Part shown: one piece after another, positions 24,236 through 33,455 of the stretch
Position numbering within the stretch: the stretch's first letter is position 1
Layout: the number at the start of each line of letters is the position of its first letter
NCBI GenBank assembly: GCA_000497835.1
Contig: KI547172.1
Location: 148,844-212,843 of the forward strand
Source of the DNA: a gamma proteobacterium L18
GTDB taxonomy: Bacteria; Pseudomonadota; Gammaproteobacteria; Pseudomonadales; Pseudomonadaceae
DNA length: 64,000 nucleotides
Direction of reading: 5' to 3'
Notes under the pieces: model-generated
What the model was told of the DNA's origin: nothing
Databases searched by the model: none
The model's input: the letters and a program-made list of their open reading frames with translations, nothing else
Program-made: the position numbers and the translations under genes

Positions 24236-25465
24236 ATGAAAAAGTCCGTGATTGGCCTGGGTTTGATCTTCACCAGCATTACCGTGATGGCCGCCGAACC
24301 CGGCCCGGCAGCGCCCGATGTATCCAGTGACGTGAAAAAGCCGTTCCCGCATATTTCATGGCGCAGCGAAGATGGTGATAGCAGCCTGGATATCGGGGGT
24401 GCACTGCGCACCAACTACCGTGACGAACACTGGAAGACTACCGAGAACAACGGCCGCTTCCTGTTCGACACCTTCCGCCTGGACGTAAAGGCCACTTATA
24501 AACAGGCCTATGGCGACGTGGGCTACTGGTTTCAGGATGACGGCAAGCATTCCGTGGATCACGGATTCGTCGGCTACCGCCTAACCAGCGCCTCGAACCT
24601 GCAGGTGGGTGCGCCGTTCAAACCCTTCGGCCTGGAACCTTATCCACAGTTCGGCTGGAGCTACCACATCCCCTTCTTCATGGGTTACGGCGTCAGCGCC
24701 GGCACGGGCCTGAAGTACAGCTACAAGGATAAGGACTGGGACCTGCAATTGGGCTACTTCCCGCGCATGTTGCCGTCTGATATCCGCTATTCGCCGGAAA
24801 TTGGTCGTTATTCGGACCTCAATGACAACGCCGTGGCCATCACCCAGTCGCGCCAGGACAACGAGAAGCGCAATCAGGTCAACGCCCGGGTGGCGCGCAC
24901 CTTCCGCGGCAGCGACTGGAGCACCGAAATCGGCGCCTCGCTGGCGGCTTCGCAGCTGTACAACGCCACCACCGACGACAACGGCAGCTACTGGGCCGGC
25001 GGCGTGCACGCCATCTTCAACAAGGGCCCCTGGACCGTCACCGGACAAGGCATCCGCTACGAATACGACCCCAAGAACCCCACCGGCGTAAGCAACGACT
25101 CGGTACTGATGGGCGGCAACGGCCTGACCCCGGCCTACCTGATCGCCGCCAAGGCCACCCTCGCCTCGCTCAACGTCGGCTACGACATCTACACGCCAAG
25201 CCTTGGTCAGCTAAAGAAGATCAAGCTCTACAACGACTACAGCCGCATGATGAAAGACAAGAGCGGCTGGGATGACTCGCAGATGTTCACCGTGGGCGCG
25301 CAGTTCATCGCCATGCCGATCATGGCGTGGGTGGACTTCACGTGGGCGAAGAACGCCAACCCCTTTGGCGGCGCGGAGAATGGCACGGGGTGGACCAGCA
25401 CCTCGTCGAGCGGGAGCAACCAGTGGTACTACCGCACCAACGTAAACATTGGTTACTACTTCTGA
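24236..25465 (+). CDS. Outer-membrane porin-like beta-barrel protein
   Basis: A 409-residue protein with signal peptide MKKSVIGLGLIFTSITVMAA, many alternating aromatic strands and a C-terminal phenylalanine (NVNIGYYF), the outer-membrane insertion signal. Segments such as GYRLTSASNLQVGAPFKPFGLEPYPQFGWSYHIPFF resemble phosphate-selective-porin-like channels more than OprD, but I do not assign a family. Placed right after the catabolic operon with its own promoter region, it may provide outer-membrane entry for the same substrate. The start at 24236 begins the signal peptide. Confidence 0.8.
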   Translation: MKKSVIGLGLIFTSITVMAAEPGPAAPDVSSDVKKPFPHISWRSEDGDSSLDIGGALRTNYRDEHWKTTENNGRFLFDTFRLDVKATYKQAYGDVGYWFQDDGKHSVDHGFVGYRLTSASNLQVGAPFKPFGLEPYPQFGWSYHIPFFMGYGVSAGTGLKYSYKDKDWDLQLGYFPRMLPSDIRYSPEIGRYSDLNDNAVAITQSRQDNEKRNQVNARVARTFRGSDWSTEIGASLAASQLYNATTDDNGSYWAGGVHAIFNKGPWTVTGQGIRYEYDPKNPTGVSNDSVLMGGNGLTPAYLIAAKATLASLNVGYDIYTPSLGQLKKIKLYNDYSRMMKDKSGWDDSQMFTVGAQFIAMPIMAWVDFTWAKNANPFGGAENGTGWTSTSSSGSNQWYYRTNVNIGYYF

Positions 25466-25474
25466 TCAACCTGT

Positions 25475-25564
25475 AGCAGCGGCCGTCAGGTCGCGTCACC
25501 GGCGCCGCGCACTGGCTGACACACCGCGCCGCCCGTGACGCAGCCTTCGGCAGCTGCTACACGC
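25475..25564. repeat. Imperfect long hairpin downstream of the porin
   Basis: GTAGCAGCGGCCG (from 25475) can pair with CGGCAGCTGCTAC ending near 25562, with further internal pairing (GCGTCAC / GTGACGC). It sits just after the porin stop and may act as its terminator. Confidence 0.5.
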
Positions 25565-25566
25565 CC

Positions 25567-25655
25567 TGTGGGAGCGGGTTCTACCCGCGAAGAAGGTAAC
25601 GCGGACTTCCTGGCAGACCGCGGTGTGCTTTTCGCGGGTAGAACCCGCTCCCACA
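25567..25655. repeat. REP pair (TGTGGGAGCGGGTTCTACCC type)
   Basis: The first 25 or so bases from 25567 are complementary to the last 25 ending at 25655 (GGGTAGAACCCGCTCCCACA). It is the same REP family as 5443, 53042 and 57116. Confidence 0.8.
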
Positions 25656-25716
25656 TAGACAGTTGCTCCTACAGAGGGCGGCGAATGCTGTTTTACCCTA
25701 GCGGCCATCAGGTCGC

Positions 25717-26529
25717 TTACCCGATCTGGAACAACCCATCCACCACCTGCGTCTGCGCCAGACGCTCACGCAGGTCGGCATCGATCTCGGGGTCGTCAGG
25801 ACGGTACAGCCGCACCCGCCGATAGGCGTCGACGCGGTTGACGTCCTTGCCCAGGAACTCCCACACCACCCGCGTACAGGCCGGGGCGCGGTGGTCCGCG
25901 GATGAAACACCGATCTTCAAGCCATTGAGCCGCTTGATGCGCGCCTTGTAGCTGGGAATGAGCACCGTCTGGCAGATTTCATTTGAAGTCAGCGATTCGT
26001 AATCCACGAAAAACAGCCGGTTTTGCAGGCTATAGGCCACCCCCAGGTAGCGGTAGCGCTCATATTCCTCACCCTCGATACCCGGCGTTTGCAGACGTTC
26101 GCTGCGCTCATAGGTATAGTGCCCGCCCTCTTCGTGCAGGTGCACCAGGGAACACAGGATGTGCCCCGGAACCGACATCGAGTGGTAGTACTCGTAGTAG
26201 TACCCCACGTGGGCGGCCAGATCGGGCGAAGAACGCTGACGCAAATGCTCCAGGGCCCGTTGCGGCCCGCTTGCTTGCAAGGGTTCCACGGCATGGCGGT
26301 GACGTACGCCGATCAGCCGGGTGAACTGCTCGACTGGCAGGCCGATCTCGTATTCCTCGACCCCGAAAAAGTCGCAGATGCGCTTGAGGTTGTAAGGCGT
26401 CGGCAGGCTTTGGCCACTGAGGTATTTGTTGAATTGCGCGCGGTTGATCTCCAGCCGTCGGCACACCTCGGCAATGGACGGATAGTGCCGACACAGTAGC
26501 TGAAGATTGGCCGGGAGGTATTCACGCAT
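25717..26529 (-). CDS. XRE-type helix-turn-helix transcriptional regulator
   Basis: A 270-residue protein. The N-terminal HTH (PSIAEVCRRLEINRAQFNKYLSGQSLPTPYNLKRICDFFGVEEYEIGLP, about residues 17-64) is followed by a roughly 200-residue domain of unknown type, rich in Tyr and Arg. It is divergent from the AGCS symporter operon (187 bases between starts) and is the likely regulator of it. Two tandem 10-mers (GTAGCATCAA, GTAGCATCAT at 26566-26585) lie 37 bases upstream of its ATG. Confidence 0.85.
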   Translation of the reverse strand: MREYLPANLQLLCRHYPSIAEVCRRLEINRAQFNKYLSGQSLPTPYNLKRICDFFGVEEYEIGLPVEQFTRLIGVRHRHAVEPLQASGPQRALEHLRQRSSPDLAAHVGYYYEYYHSMSVPGHILCSLVHLHEEGGHYTYERSERLQTPGIEGEEYERYRYLGVAYSLQNRLFFVDYESLTSNEICQTVLIPSYKARIKRLNGLKIGVSSADHRAPACTRVVWEFLGKDVNRVDAYRRVRLYRPDDPEIDADLRERLAQTQVVDGLFQIG

Positions 26530-26565
26530 GTGCAGCTCGTCGATATGGCGCCAAGGAGCGCGAAG

Positions 26566-26585
26566 GTAGCATCAAGTAGCATCAT
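26566..26585. promoter_or_regulatory. Tandem 10-bp direct repeat in the XRE/AGCS divergent promoter region
   Basis: GTAGCATCAA and GTAGCATCAT are adjacent, one helical turn apart. Candidate operator for the XRE regulator. A run of ten A residues (26691-26700) lies just before the symporter ribosome-binding site. Confidence 0.4.
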
Positions 26586-26716
26586 TTTCCATCAACCCGC
26601 GAAATTGCTCCGCACGGGTCAATCGCCAACCATTTGCGCCCTGAGAACGGGGTGCGGCGTGTTGCCTCAACCCCGGTCAAATTCGCCATCAAAAAAAAAA
26701 CAGCGAGGATTACTCC

Positions 26717-28159
26717 ATGCTTGAAGTCATCAACGACTTCCTCTCGGGCAAAGTACTGATCGTGCTTATTGTCGGCCTCGGCAGCTATTTCACGATCCGC
26801 TCGCGTTTCGTCCAGCTTCGACACTTCTTCCACATGTTCGCGGTGTTCCGTGACAGCCTGAAGAGCAGCTCCGATCAGTTGAGTTCGTTCCAGGCCCTGA
26901 TGCTCAGCCTGGCTGGCCGTGTGGGTGCCGGCAACATCGCAGGTGTCGGTATCGCCGTGACCCTGGGTGGCCCGGGCGCCGTGTTCTGGATGTGGGTAAC
27001 CGCGCTGGTGGGCATGTCCAGCAGCTTCTTCGAATGTACCCTGGGCCAGCTGTACAAGCGCTGTGACTCCGAGGGTCAGTTCCGCGGCGGCCCTTCGTAT
27101 TACATCCAGCACGGCCTGGGCAAGCGCAAGATCGGCATGCTGATGGCTGTTCTGCTGCTGGTGACCTTCGGCTTCGCCTTCAACGGCCTGCAGTCGCACG
27201 CCGTGACCCACTCGCTGAACAACGCTTTCGGCCTGGACGTGCACAAGACCGGCATCGCCCTGGCCGTGCTGCTGGGCCTGGTGTTCGTGGGCGGCATCAA
27301 GCGTATCGCCAAGGTGGCGGACCTGCTGGTACCGGTCAAGACCCTGGTGTACATCGGCGTGACCCTGTACGTGATCGGCCTGCAGTTCGAACACGTGCCA
27401 GCCATGCTGGAAACCATCGTCAAGAGCGCCTTTGGCCTTGATCAGGCGTTCGGCGGCCTGGTCGGCAGCGCCATTGTCATGGGCGTGAAACGCGGCGTGT
27501 TCGCCAACGAAGCCGGTCTGGGCAGCGCCCCGAACGTAGCCGCCGTGGCACAGGTCGAGCACCCGGTTGCCCAAGGCGTGGTTCAGGCCTTCAGCGTGTT
27601 CCTGGACACCTTCGTGATCTGCACCTGCACCGCCCTGCTGATCCTGCTGTCGGGCTTCTACACCCCGGGCTTCGAAGGTGACGGCATCGCCCTGACCCAG
27701 AACTCGCTGGCCGCCGTGGTAGGCGACTGGGGCCGCATGTTCATCAGCGTTGCCCTGGCGCTGTTCGTGTTCACCTCGATCCTCTACAACTACTACCTGG
27801 GCGAGAACAGCCTGCGCTTCCTGGTCGGTGAAAACCGCAAGGCGCTGATCGGCTACCGCGCACTGGTACTGGCGCTGATCGTATGGGGCGCGGTCGAAGA
27901 CCTGAGCACCGTGTTCGCCTTCGCCGACATCACCATGACCATGCTGGCCTTCGTCAACCTGATCGCCTTGGCCATGCTGTTCAACATCGGCCTGCGCCTG
28001 CTGGCCGACTACGATGCCCAGCGCAAGGCCGGCATCAAGACCCCGGTGTTCGACGCCAGCCAGTTCCCGGACCTGGACATCGACGCCAAGTCGTGGCCTG
28101 CCGTGACCCCTTCGGTTGAAGCCGAAAAAGCAGTAAACCTGGCCCAGGCACAACGCTAA
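26717..28159 (+). CDS. Sodium:alanine/glycine symporter, AGCS family
   Basis: A 480-residue polytopic membrane protein with the AGCS features AGRVGAGNIAGVGIAVTLGGPGAVFWMWVTALVGM and GVFANEAGLGSAPNVAAVAQVEHPVAQGVVQ. It imports alanine, glycine or a related amino acid with Na+. GCGAGGA precedes the ATG. The racemase gene begins at the base after its stop, so the two are co-transcribed, suggesting uptake of a D- or L-amino acid that is then racemised. Confidence 0.92.
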   Translation: MLEVINDFLSGKVLIVLIVGLGSYFTIRSRFVQLRHFFHMFAVFRDSLKSSSDQLSSFQALMLSLAGRVGAGNIAGVGIAVTLGGPGAVFWMWVTALVGMSSSFFECTLGQLYKRCDSEGQFRGGPSYYIQHGLGKRKIGMLMAVLLLVTFGFAFNGLQSHAVTHSLNNAFGLDVHKTGIALAVLLGLVFVGGIKRIAKVADLLVPVKTLVYIGVTLYVIGLQFEHVPAMLETIVKSAFGLDQAFGGLVGSAIVMGVKRGVFANEAGLGSAPNVAAVAQVEHPVAQGVVQAFSVFLDTFVICTCTALLILLSGFYTPGFEGDGIALTQNSLAAVVGDWGRMFISVALALFVFTSILYNYYLGENSLRFLVGENRKALIGYRALVLALIVWGAVEDLSTVFAFADITMTMLAFVNLIALAMLFNIGLRLLADYDAQRKAGIKTPVFDASQFPDLDIDAKSWPAVTPSVEAEKAVNLAQAQR

Positions 28160-28915
28160 ATGGCCGGGGCATTTCTGCCCACCCACCTGGCCCCGGGCGA
28201 TTACGTCGCCCGGCCCAGGCTGGGAATCATCACCGGCTCGGGGCCAGAAGCCGGTATGGACATGTGGGCCAAGCTGCTGGACGAAAACCGCCGTCGACTG
28301 GGCCAGGCGTTTCGCGGCGACCTCGACGCCCCCGCGCTGTCGATCATCTCCGACCCCGAACTGGGGCTGTCGATGGAACTGCAAAAAACCGAACAACAAG
28401 TGTGGAACGCACTGCGCCAGGACGTACTCGCCCTGGACGGCAAGGTCACGGCCTTCACCATCGCCTGCAACACCTTGAACCTGTTTGCCGATCGCATTCG
28501 CGCGCTCAACCTGAGCAGCGTGTTCGTGTCGTTCTGCGACGTGCTGGAAGCCTTCCTGCGCCGCAACGGTCAACAGCGCGTGTGCCTGCTGGGCGCGCGG
28601 CCAGTGGCCGAATTGGGCGAATGGTCGCCGTACCAGTCACTGCGCCAGCACGTGGCGTTCGAGCCCGTGCAGGCCCAGGCCTTGCATCAATTGATCTACG
28701 ACATCAAGGCGCTGGGGCCCAAGCATCCCGAACTGCGGCCACGCTTCGTCGAGCTGCTGAACGGCATCGAATCCGACACCGTACTGCTGGCCTGCACCGA
28801 ACTACCCTTGATTGCCGATATCGACACCGACAAGCAACTGGTCGATGTCACCCAACTGGTGGTCGAAGCCCTACTCGACCATACCGGCCTAATTCGTGAG
28901 GAGACCGGGCAATGA
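28160..28915 (+). CDS. Aspartate/glutamate racemase-family protein
   Basis: A 251-residue protein with both catalytic cysteines of the Asp/Glu racemase superfamily: TIACNT near residue 98 and LLACTELPL near residue 213; GIITGSGPEAGMDMW at the N-terminus matches the phosphate/carboxylate loop. It probably interconverts D- and L-aspartate or glutamate, cofactor-free. It lies directly between the amino-acid symporter and asparaginase genes, overlapping the latter by four bases. Confidence 0.87.
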   Translation: MAGAFLPTHLAPGDYVARPRLGIITGSGPEAGMDMWAKLLDENRRRLGQAFRGDLDAPALSIISDPELGLSMELQKTEQQVWNALRQDVLALDGKVTAFTIACNTLNLFADRIRALNLSSVFVSFCDVLEAFLRRNGQQRVCLLGARPVAELGEWSPYQSLRQHVAFEPVQAQALHQLIYDIKALGPKHPELRPRFVELLNGIESDTVLLACTELPLIADIDTDKQLVDVTQLVVEALLDHTGLIREETGQ

Positions 28916-29916
28916 ATTCGCCCCATGCAGCACCCGCCCGCCAAGTCATGGTGCTCTACACCGGCGGCACCATCGGCATGCAAGCCACGGCCAACGGCCT
29001 GGCGCCAGCCTCCGGCTTCGAACAGCGCCTGCGTGAGCAACTGGCCGAACACCCGGACCTGGCCATCCCGGCCTGGCGCTTCCGCGAACTGCTGCCGCTG
29101 ATCGACAGCGCCAACATGACCCCGGACTACTGGCAGCGCCTGCGCGAAGCCGTGGTACAGGCCGTGGAAGTGGACGGTTGCGACGCGGTGCTGGTGCTGC
29201 ACGGCACCGACACCCTGGCCTACAGCGCGGCGGCCATGAGCTTCCAGCTGCTGGGCCTGCCGGCACCAGTGGTGTTCACCGGCTCCATGCTGCCGGCCGG
29301 CGTGCCGGACAGTGACGCCTGGGAGAACATCAACGGCGCCTTGTTGATGCTGGGCCAAGGCTTGCCTGCCGGCGTGCAGCTGTACTTCCACGGCGAACTG
29401 CTGGCACCGACACGCTGCGCGAAAATCCGCAGCTACGGCCGTAACCCCTTCGCTGCGCTCAAGCGCCGCGGTGGCGTGCCCCGTGCCGAACACGTGCCGG
29501 CTACGCTGGGCTACAACCAGCCGAAGTCGCTGGCCAAGGTCGCGGTACTGCCGCTGTTCCCCGGCTTCGGCGCCGAACCGTTGAACGCCGTGGTGGCCAG
29601 CGGCGTGCAAGCCGTGGTGCTGGAGTGCTACGGCAGCGGTACCGGCCCATGCGATAACGAGGGCTTCCTCGCTGCGCTGAAGGCCGCACAGGCCCGTGAA
29701 GTGGTGATTGTCGCCGTTACCCAGTGCCATGAGGGCGGCGTGGAGTTCGACGTCTACGAGGCCGGCAGCGGCCTGCGCACCGCCGGCGTGCTGGCCGGTG
29801 GCGGCATGACTCGCGAGGCGGCGTTCGGCAAGCTGCATGCGCTGCTGGGCGCGGGCTTGCCGGTGGCCGAGATCCGCCGTCTGGTGGAGCTCGACCTGTG
29901 CGGTGAGCTGGCCTAA
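28912..29916 (+). CDS. ansA: L-asparaginase, cytoplasmic type I
   Basis: A 334-residue asparaginase. The nucleophile motif VLYTGGTIGM (about residues 14-23) and the second motif VLVLHGTDTLAYSA are intact, as is FTGSMLPAGVPDSDA. There is no signal peptide, so it should be the cytoplasmic, low-affinity type that hydrolyses asparagine to aspartate and ammonia. Third gene of the symporter-racemase-asparaginase unit, with the aspartate product linking to aspA at 7396. Confidence 0.93.
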   Translation: MNSPHAAPARQVMVLYTGGTIGMQATANGLAPASGFEQRLREQLAEHPDLAIPAWRFRELLPLIDSANMTPDYWQRLREAVVQAVEVDGCDAVLVLHGTDTLAYSAAAMSFQLLGLPAPVVFTGSMLPAGVPDSDAWENINGALLMLGQGLPAGVQLYFHGELLAPTRCAKIRSYGRNPFAALKRRGGVPRAEHVPATLGYNQPKSLAKVAVLPLFPGFGAEPLNAVVASGVQAVVLECYGSGTGPCDNEGFLAALKAAQAREVVIVAVTQCHEGGVEFDVYEAGSGLRTAGVLAGGGMTREAAFGKLHALLGAGLPVAEIRRLVELDLCGELA

Positions 29917-29928
29917 GGCACGCTCCTT

Positions 29929-29964
29929 GCTCGATATCCGCCAGGCCCCTGTCGGATATCGAGC
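29929..29964 (+). promoter_or_regulatory. Perfect 12-bp hairpin ending at the AraC start codon
   Basis: GCTCGATATCCG (29929-29940) and CGGATATCGAGC (29953-29964) pair perfectly across a 12-nt loop; the ATG of the AraC gene is the very next base. No Shine-Dalgarno is visible elsewhere. It may be an operator, a terminator-like element after asparaginase, or an RNA hairpin controlling translation initiation. Confidence 0.6.
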
Positions 29965-30957
29965 ATGCTGCACTCCCACCTCACCACCCTCAACGCCGTG
30001 TCGCTGGTGCTCAACACCTTCAAATCCGAGGGTTTGACCAGCGAAGCCTTGCTCGCCGGCAGCGGTATCAGCCCCGCAGACCTTGCCCGCCCCGACCCAC
30101 GCATCACCACCAGCCAGGAAATGCAGGTGTGTGCCAACGCTGTGGCACTGCGCGAGGAAATAGGCTTGGAGCTGGGGCGGCGCATGCACGTTTCTGCCTA
30201 CGGCATGCTGGGCTATGCGCTGCTGTCCAGTGCCACTTTCGGTGACGCCCTGCGCCTGGCCCTGCACTACCCGGCACTGCTGGGAACACTTTTCCACCTG
30301 CAGCTGAAAGACGACGGCGAGCGCATCTGGTTCAGCGCCAGCCATTACACCGACAGCCCGACCCTGGCGGTTTTCAACGCCGAGCTGTGCATGACCTCGT
30401 TGAAAATCATCTGCGACGACCTGCTGGGGCACCCACTGCCCTTGCTGGCGGCTCGCTTCGCCCATGGCGCTCCCAGCTACCGCGATGGCTACGGCGAAAC
30501 CTTCGACTGCCCGCTGCAGTTCGATGCCCGCGACCACGCCTTCGCCTTCGACAAGGCATGGCTGGATCAACCCCTGCCCTTGGCCGACCCGGTTACCCAC
30601 CGCGCCATGGCCGAGCGCTGCCGGGTGCAGAATCTGGAGTTCACCGGCCGCCAGGCCTGGTTGGGACGTATCCGGCAATTGCTGGAAGCCCAGCTGGCCG
30701 ACGCGCCCGGGCTGGAGGGCCTGGCCCGGCAGATGAACTGTTCGGCGCGCACCTTGCGCCGCCATCTCAGCGATGTGGGCAGCAGCTATCAGGACTTGCT
30801 CGACCAACTGCGCTTCGAGCGCGCCAAGCTAATGCTGGCGGATAAGCAAATCCCCATTTACCGCATCGCCGAGACCCTGGGGTTCAGCGAAACCGCCAGT
30901 TTCCGCCATGCATTCGTGCGCTGGAGCGGCGTGGCGCCGAGCCATTTCCGCGCCTGA
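29965..30957 (+). CDS. AraC-family transcriptional regulator (OruR/ArgR-like)
   Basis: A 330-residue regulator with an N-terminal arabinose-binding-like ligand domain (type PF12625) and a C-terminal AraC HTH pair: LEGLARQMNCSARTLRRHLSDVGSSYQDLLDQLRFERAKLML and IPIYRIAETLGFSETASFRHAFVRWSGVAPSHFR. It lies immediately upstream of the acetylpolyamine operon and downstream of asparaginase. A direct repeat spaced by 20 bases (31001 and 31021) upstream of the deacetylase suits AraC-type binding, so that operon is the likely target. Confidence 0.9.
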   Translation: MLHSHLTTLNAVSLVLNTFKSEGLTSEALLAGSGISPADLARPDPRITTSQEMQVCANAVALREEIGLELGRRMHVSAYGMLGYALLSSATFGDALRLALHYPALLGTLFHLQLKDDGERIWFSASHYTDSPTLAVFNAELCMTSLKIICDDLLGHPLPLLAARFAHGAPSYRDGYGETFDCPLQFDARDHAFAFDKAWLDQPLPLADPVTHRAMAERCRVQNLEFTGRQAWLGRIRQLLEAQLADAPGLEGLARQMNCSARTLRRHLSDVGSSYQDLLDQLRFERAKLMLADKQIPIYRIAETLGFSETASFRHAFVRWSGVAPSHFRA

Positions 30958-31000
30958 TTGGTGCAGTGCGCCACAAACGGGGGCGAAATCCGGTCAATGT

Positions 31001-31030
31001 TTTTGGCCATATCGATCCCCTTTTGGCCAC
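31001..31030 (+). promoter_or_regulatory. Direct repeat TTTTGGCCA, 20-bp period, upstream of the deacetylase operon
   Basis: TTTTGGCCAT at 31001-31010 and TTTTGGCCAC at 31021-31030. Two-turn-spaced direct repeats are the standard layout of AraC-family operators. Confidence 0.5.
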
Positions 31031-31101
31031 TCCTGCCGTTCCCGATTCACCGCTGGCCCATCAAGAATGGAGGCCTGATTCAGCCACCGGAGAATAAGAA
31101 A

Positions 31102-32143
<1,042 letters not shown>

Positions 32144-32151
<8 letters not shown>

Positions 32152-33235
32152 GTTCAAGCAAGCCCTGTGCGCGCTGGCACTCGCCTGTGGGGCGGCCCAC
32201 GCCGACGAGCCACGCACCCTGAAGGTGTACAACTGGTTTGACTACATCACCCCGCAAACCCTGGTGGACTTCCAGAAGCAGGACAACGTCAAGCTGGTGT
32301 ACGACATCTTCGACACCAACGAGGCGTTGGAAGCCAAGCTGCTGACGGGCAACTCCGGCTATGACGTGGTGGTGCCGTCCAACGTGTTCCTGGCCAAGCA
32401 GATCGAAGCCGGCGTGTTCCAGCCCCTGGACCGCAGCAAGCTGAGCAACTTCAACCACCTTGATCCCAAGCTGATGAAGCTGCTGGAGCAGAACGACCCG
32501 GGCAACAAATACGCCGTGCCTTACATGTACGGCACCATCCTGATCGGCTTCAACCCGGCCAAGGTCAAGCAAGTGCTGGGCGACAACGCGCCGGTGGACA
32601 GCTGGGATTTGATTTTCAACGAAGACAACATCAAAAAGCTCAAGCAATGCGGCGTGGCGATGCTCGACTCGCCGTCGGAGGTCCTGCCACTGGCGTTGCA
32701 GCACTTGGGCCTGGACCCCAACTCCAGCAAGCCGGCTGACTACAAGAAAGCCGAAGACCTGATGATGAAGATCCGCCCTTACATCACCTACTTCCACTCC
32801 TCCAAGTACATGGCCGACATTGCCAATGGCGACATCTGCGTGGCCGTGGGCTACTCGGGCAGCTTCTCCCAGGCCGCCAACCGCGCCCGCGACGCCAAGA
32901 ACGGCGTGGTGGTGGATATGCGCCTGCCCAAGGAAGGCGCGCCGATCTGGTTCGACATGCTGGCCATCCCCAAGGGCGCGGCCAATACCGAAGACGCGCA
33001 TAAATTCATCAACTACTTGCTGCAGCCGCAGGTGATTGCGCCGATCAGTGACTTTGTCGGCTACCCGAACCCCAACAAGGATGCGACCGACAAGGTGTCG
33101 GAAGCGATTCGGACCAACCCGAACCTGTATCCGACGGATGAGATGATGGCCAAGCTCTACACCTTGCGTCCGTTGGCCCACGACGCAGAGCGTGCGCGCA
33201 CACGTGCCTGGACCAAAATCAAATCCGGTACCTAA
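32144..33235 (+). CDS. Periplasmic polyamine-binding protein (PotF/SpuD-like)
   Basis: A 363-residue solute-binding protein. The signal peptide MHKFKQALCALALACGAAHA is followed by RTLKVYNWFDYITPQTLVDFQKQ, and by SGYDVVVPSN and YMYGTILIGFNP, all typical of PotF/SpuD. It should capture putrescine, spermidine or an acetylated polyamine. There is no ATPase or permease gene beside it, so it must share a transporter encoded elsewhere. Overlap with the deacetylase gene implies coupled expression. Confidence 0.92.
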
Positions 33236-33268
33236 CCCTGTAGCCTGGCGGCAGCCACGCTCTCCGCT

Positions 33269-33452
33269 TGTGGGACCGGGCGAAGCTCGGGAAGAGGCTA
33301 ATGGAAATACCAAGTCGTCCGCTTCCGGAGCTTCGCCCGGTCCCACAGACGAATGCCGCGTAGCCGCTGCCGAAGGCTGCGCTGACCCTGTGCCACGCCG
33401 CAAATCTCCAGTGCATCCGAAGGCCAGCGCAGCCTGGCGGCAGCGGCTACAG
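33269..33452. repeat. Two REP hairpins between the convergent polyamine-binding and MocR genes
   Basis: The first pairs TGTGGGACCGGGCGAAGCTC (33269-33288) with its complement ending at 33347. The second pairs GTAGCCGCTGCCGAAGGC (from 33364) with GGCAGCGGCTAC ending near 33450. Both are families seen elsewhere in the window. Confidence 0.75.
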
Positions 33453-33455
33453 GTT

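Noticed and set aside
24236..25465. OprD-family porin
   Set aside because: A porin after an uptake operon is often OprD-like, but the sequence does not show the OprD pattern; left as an unassigned outer-membrane barrel.
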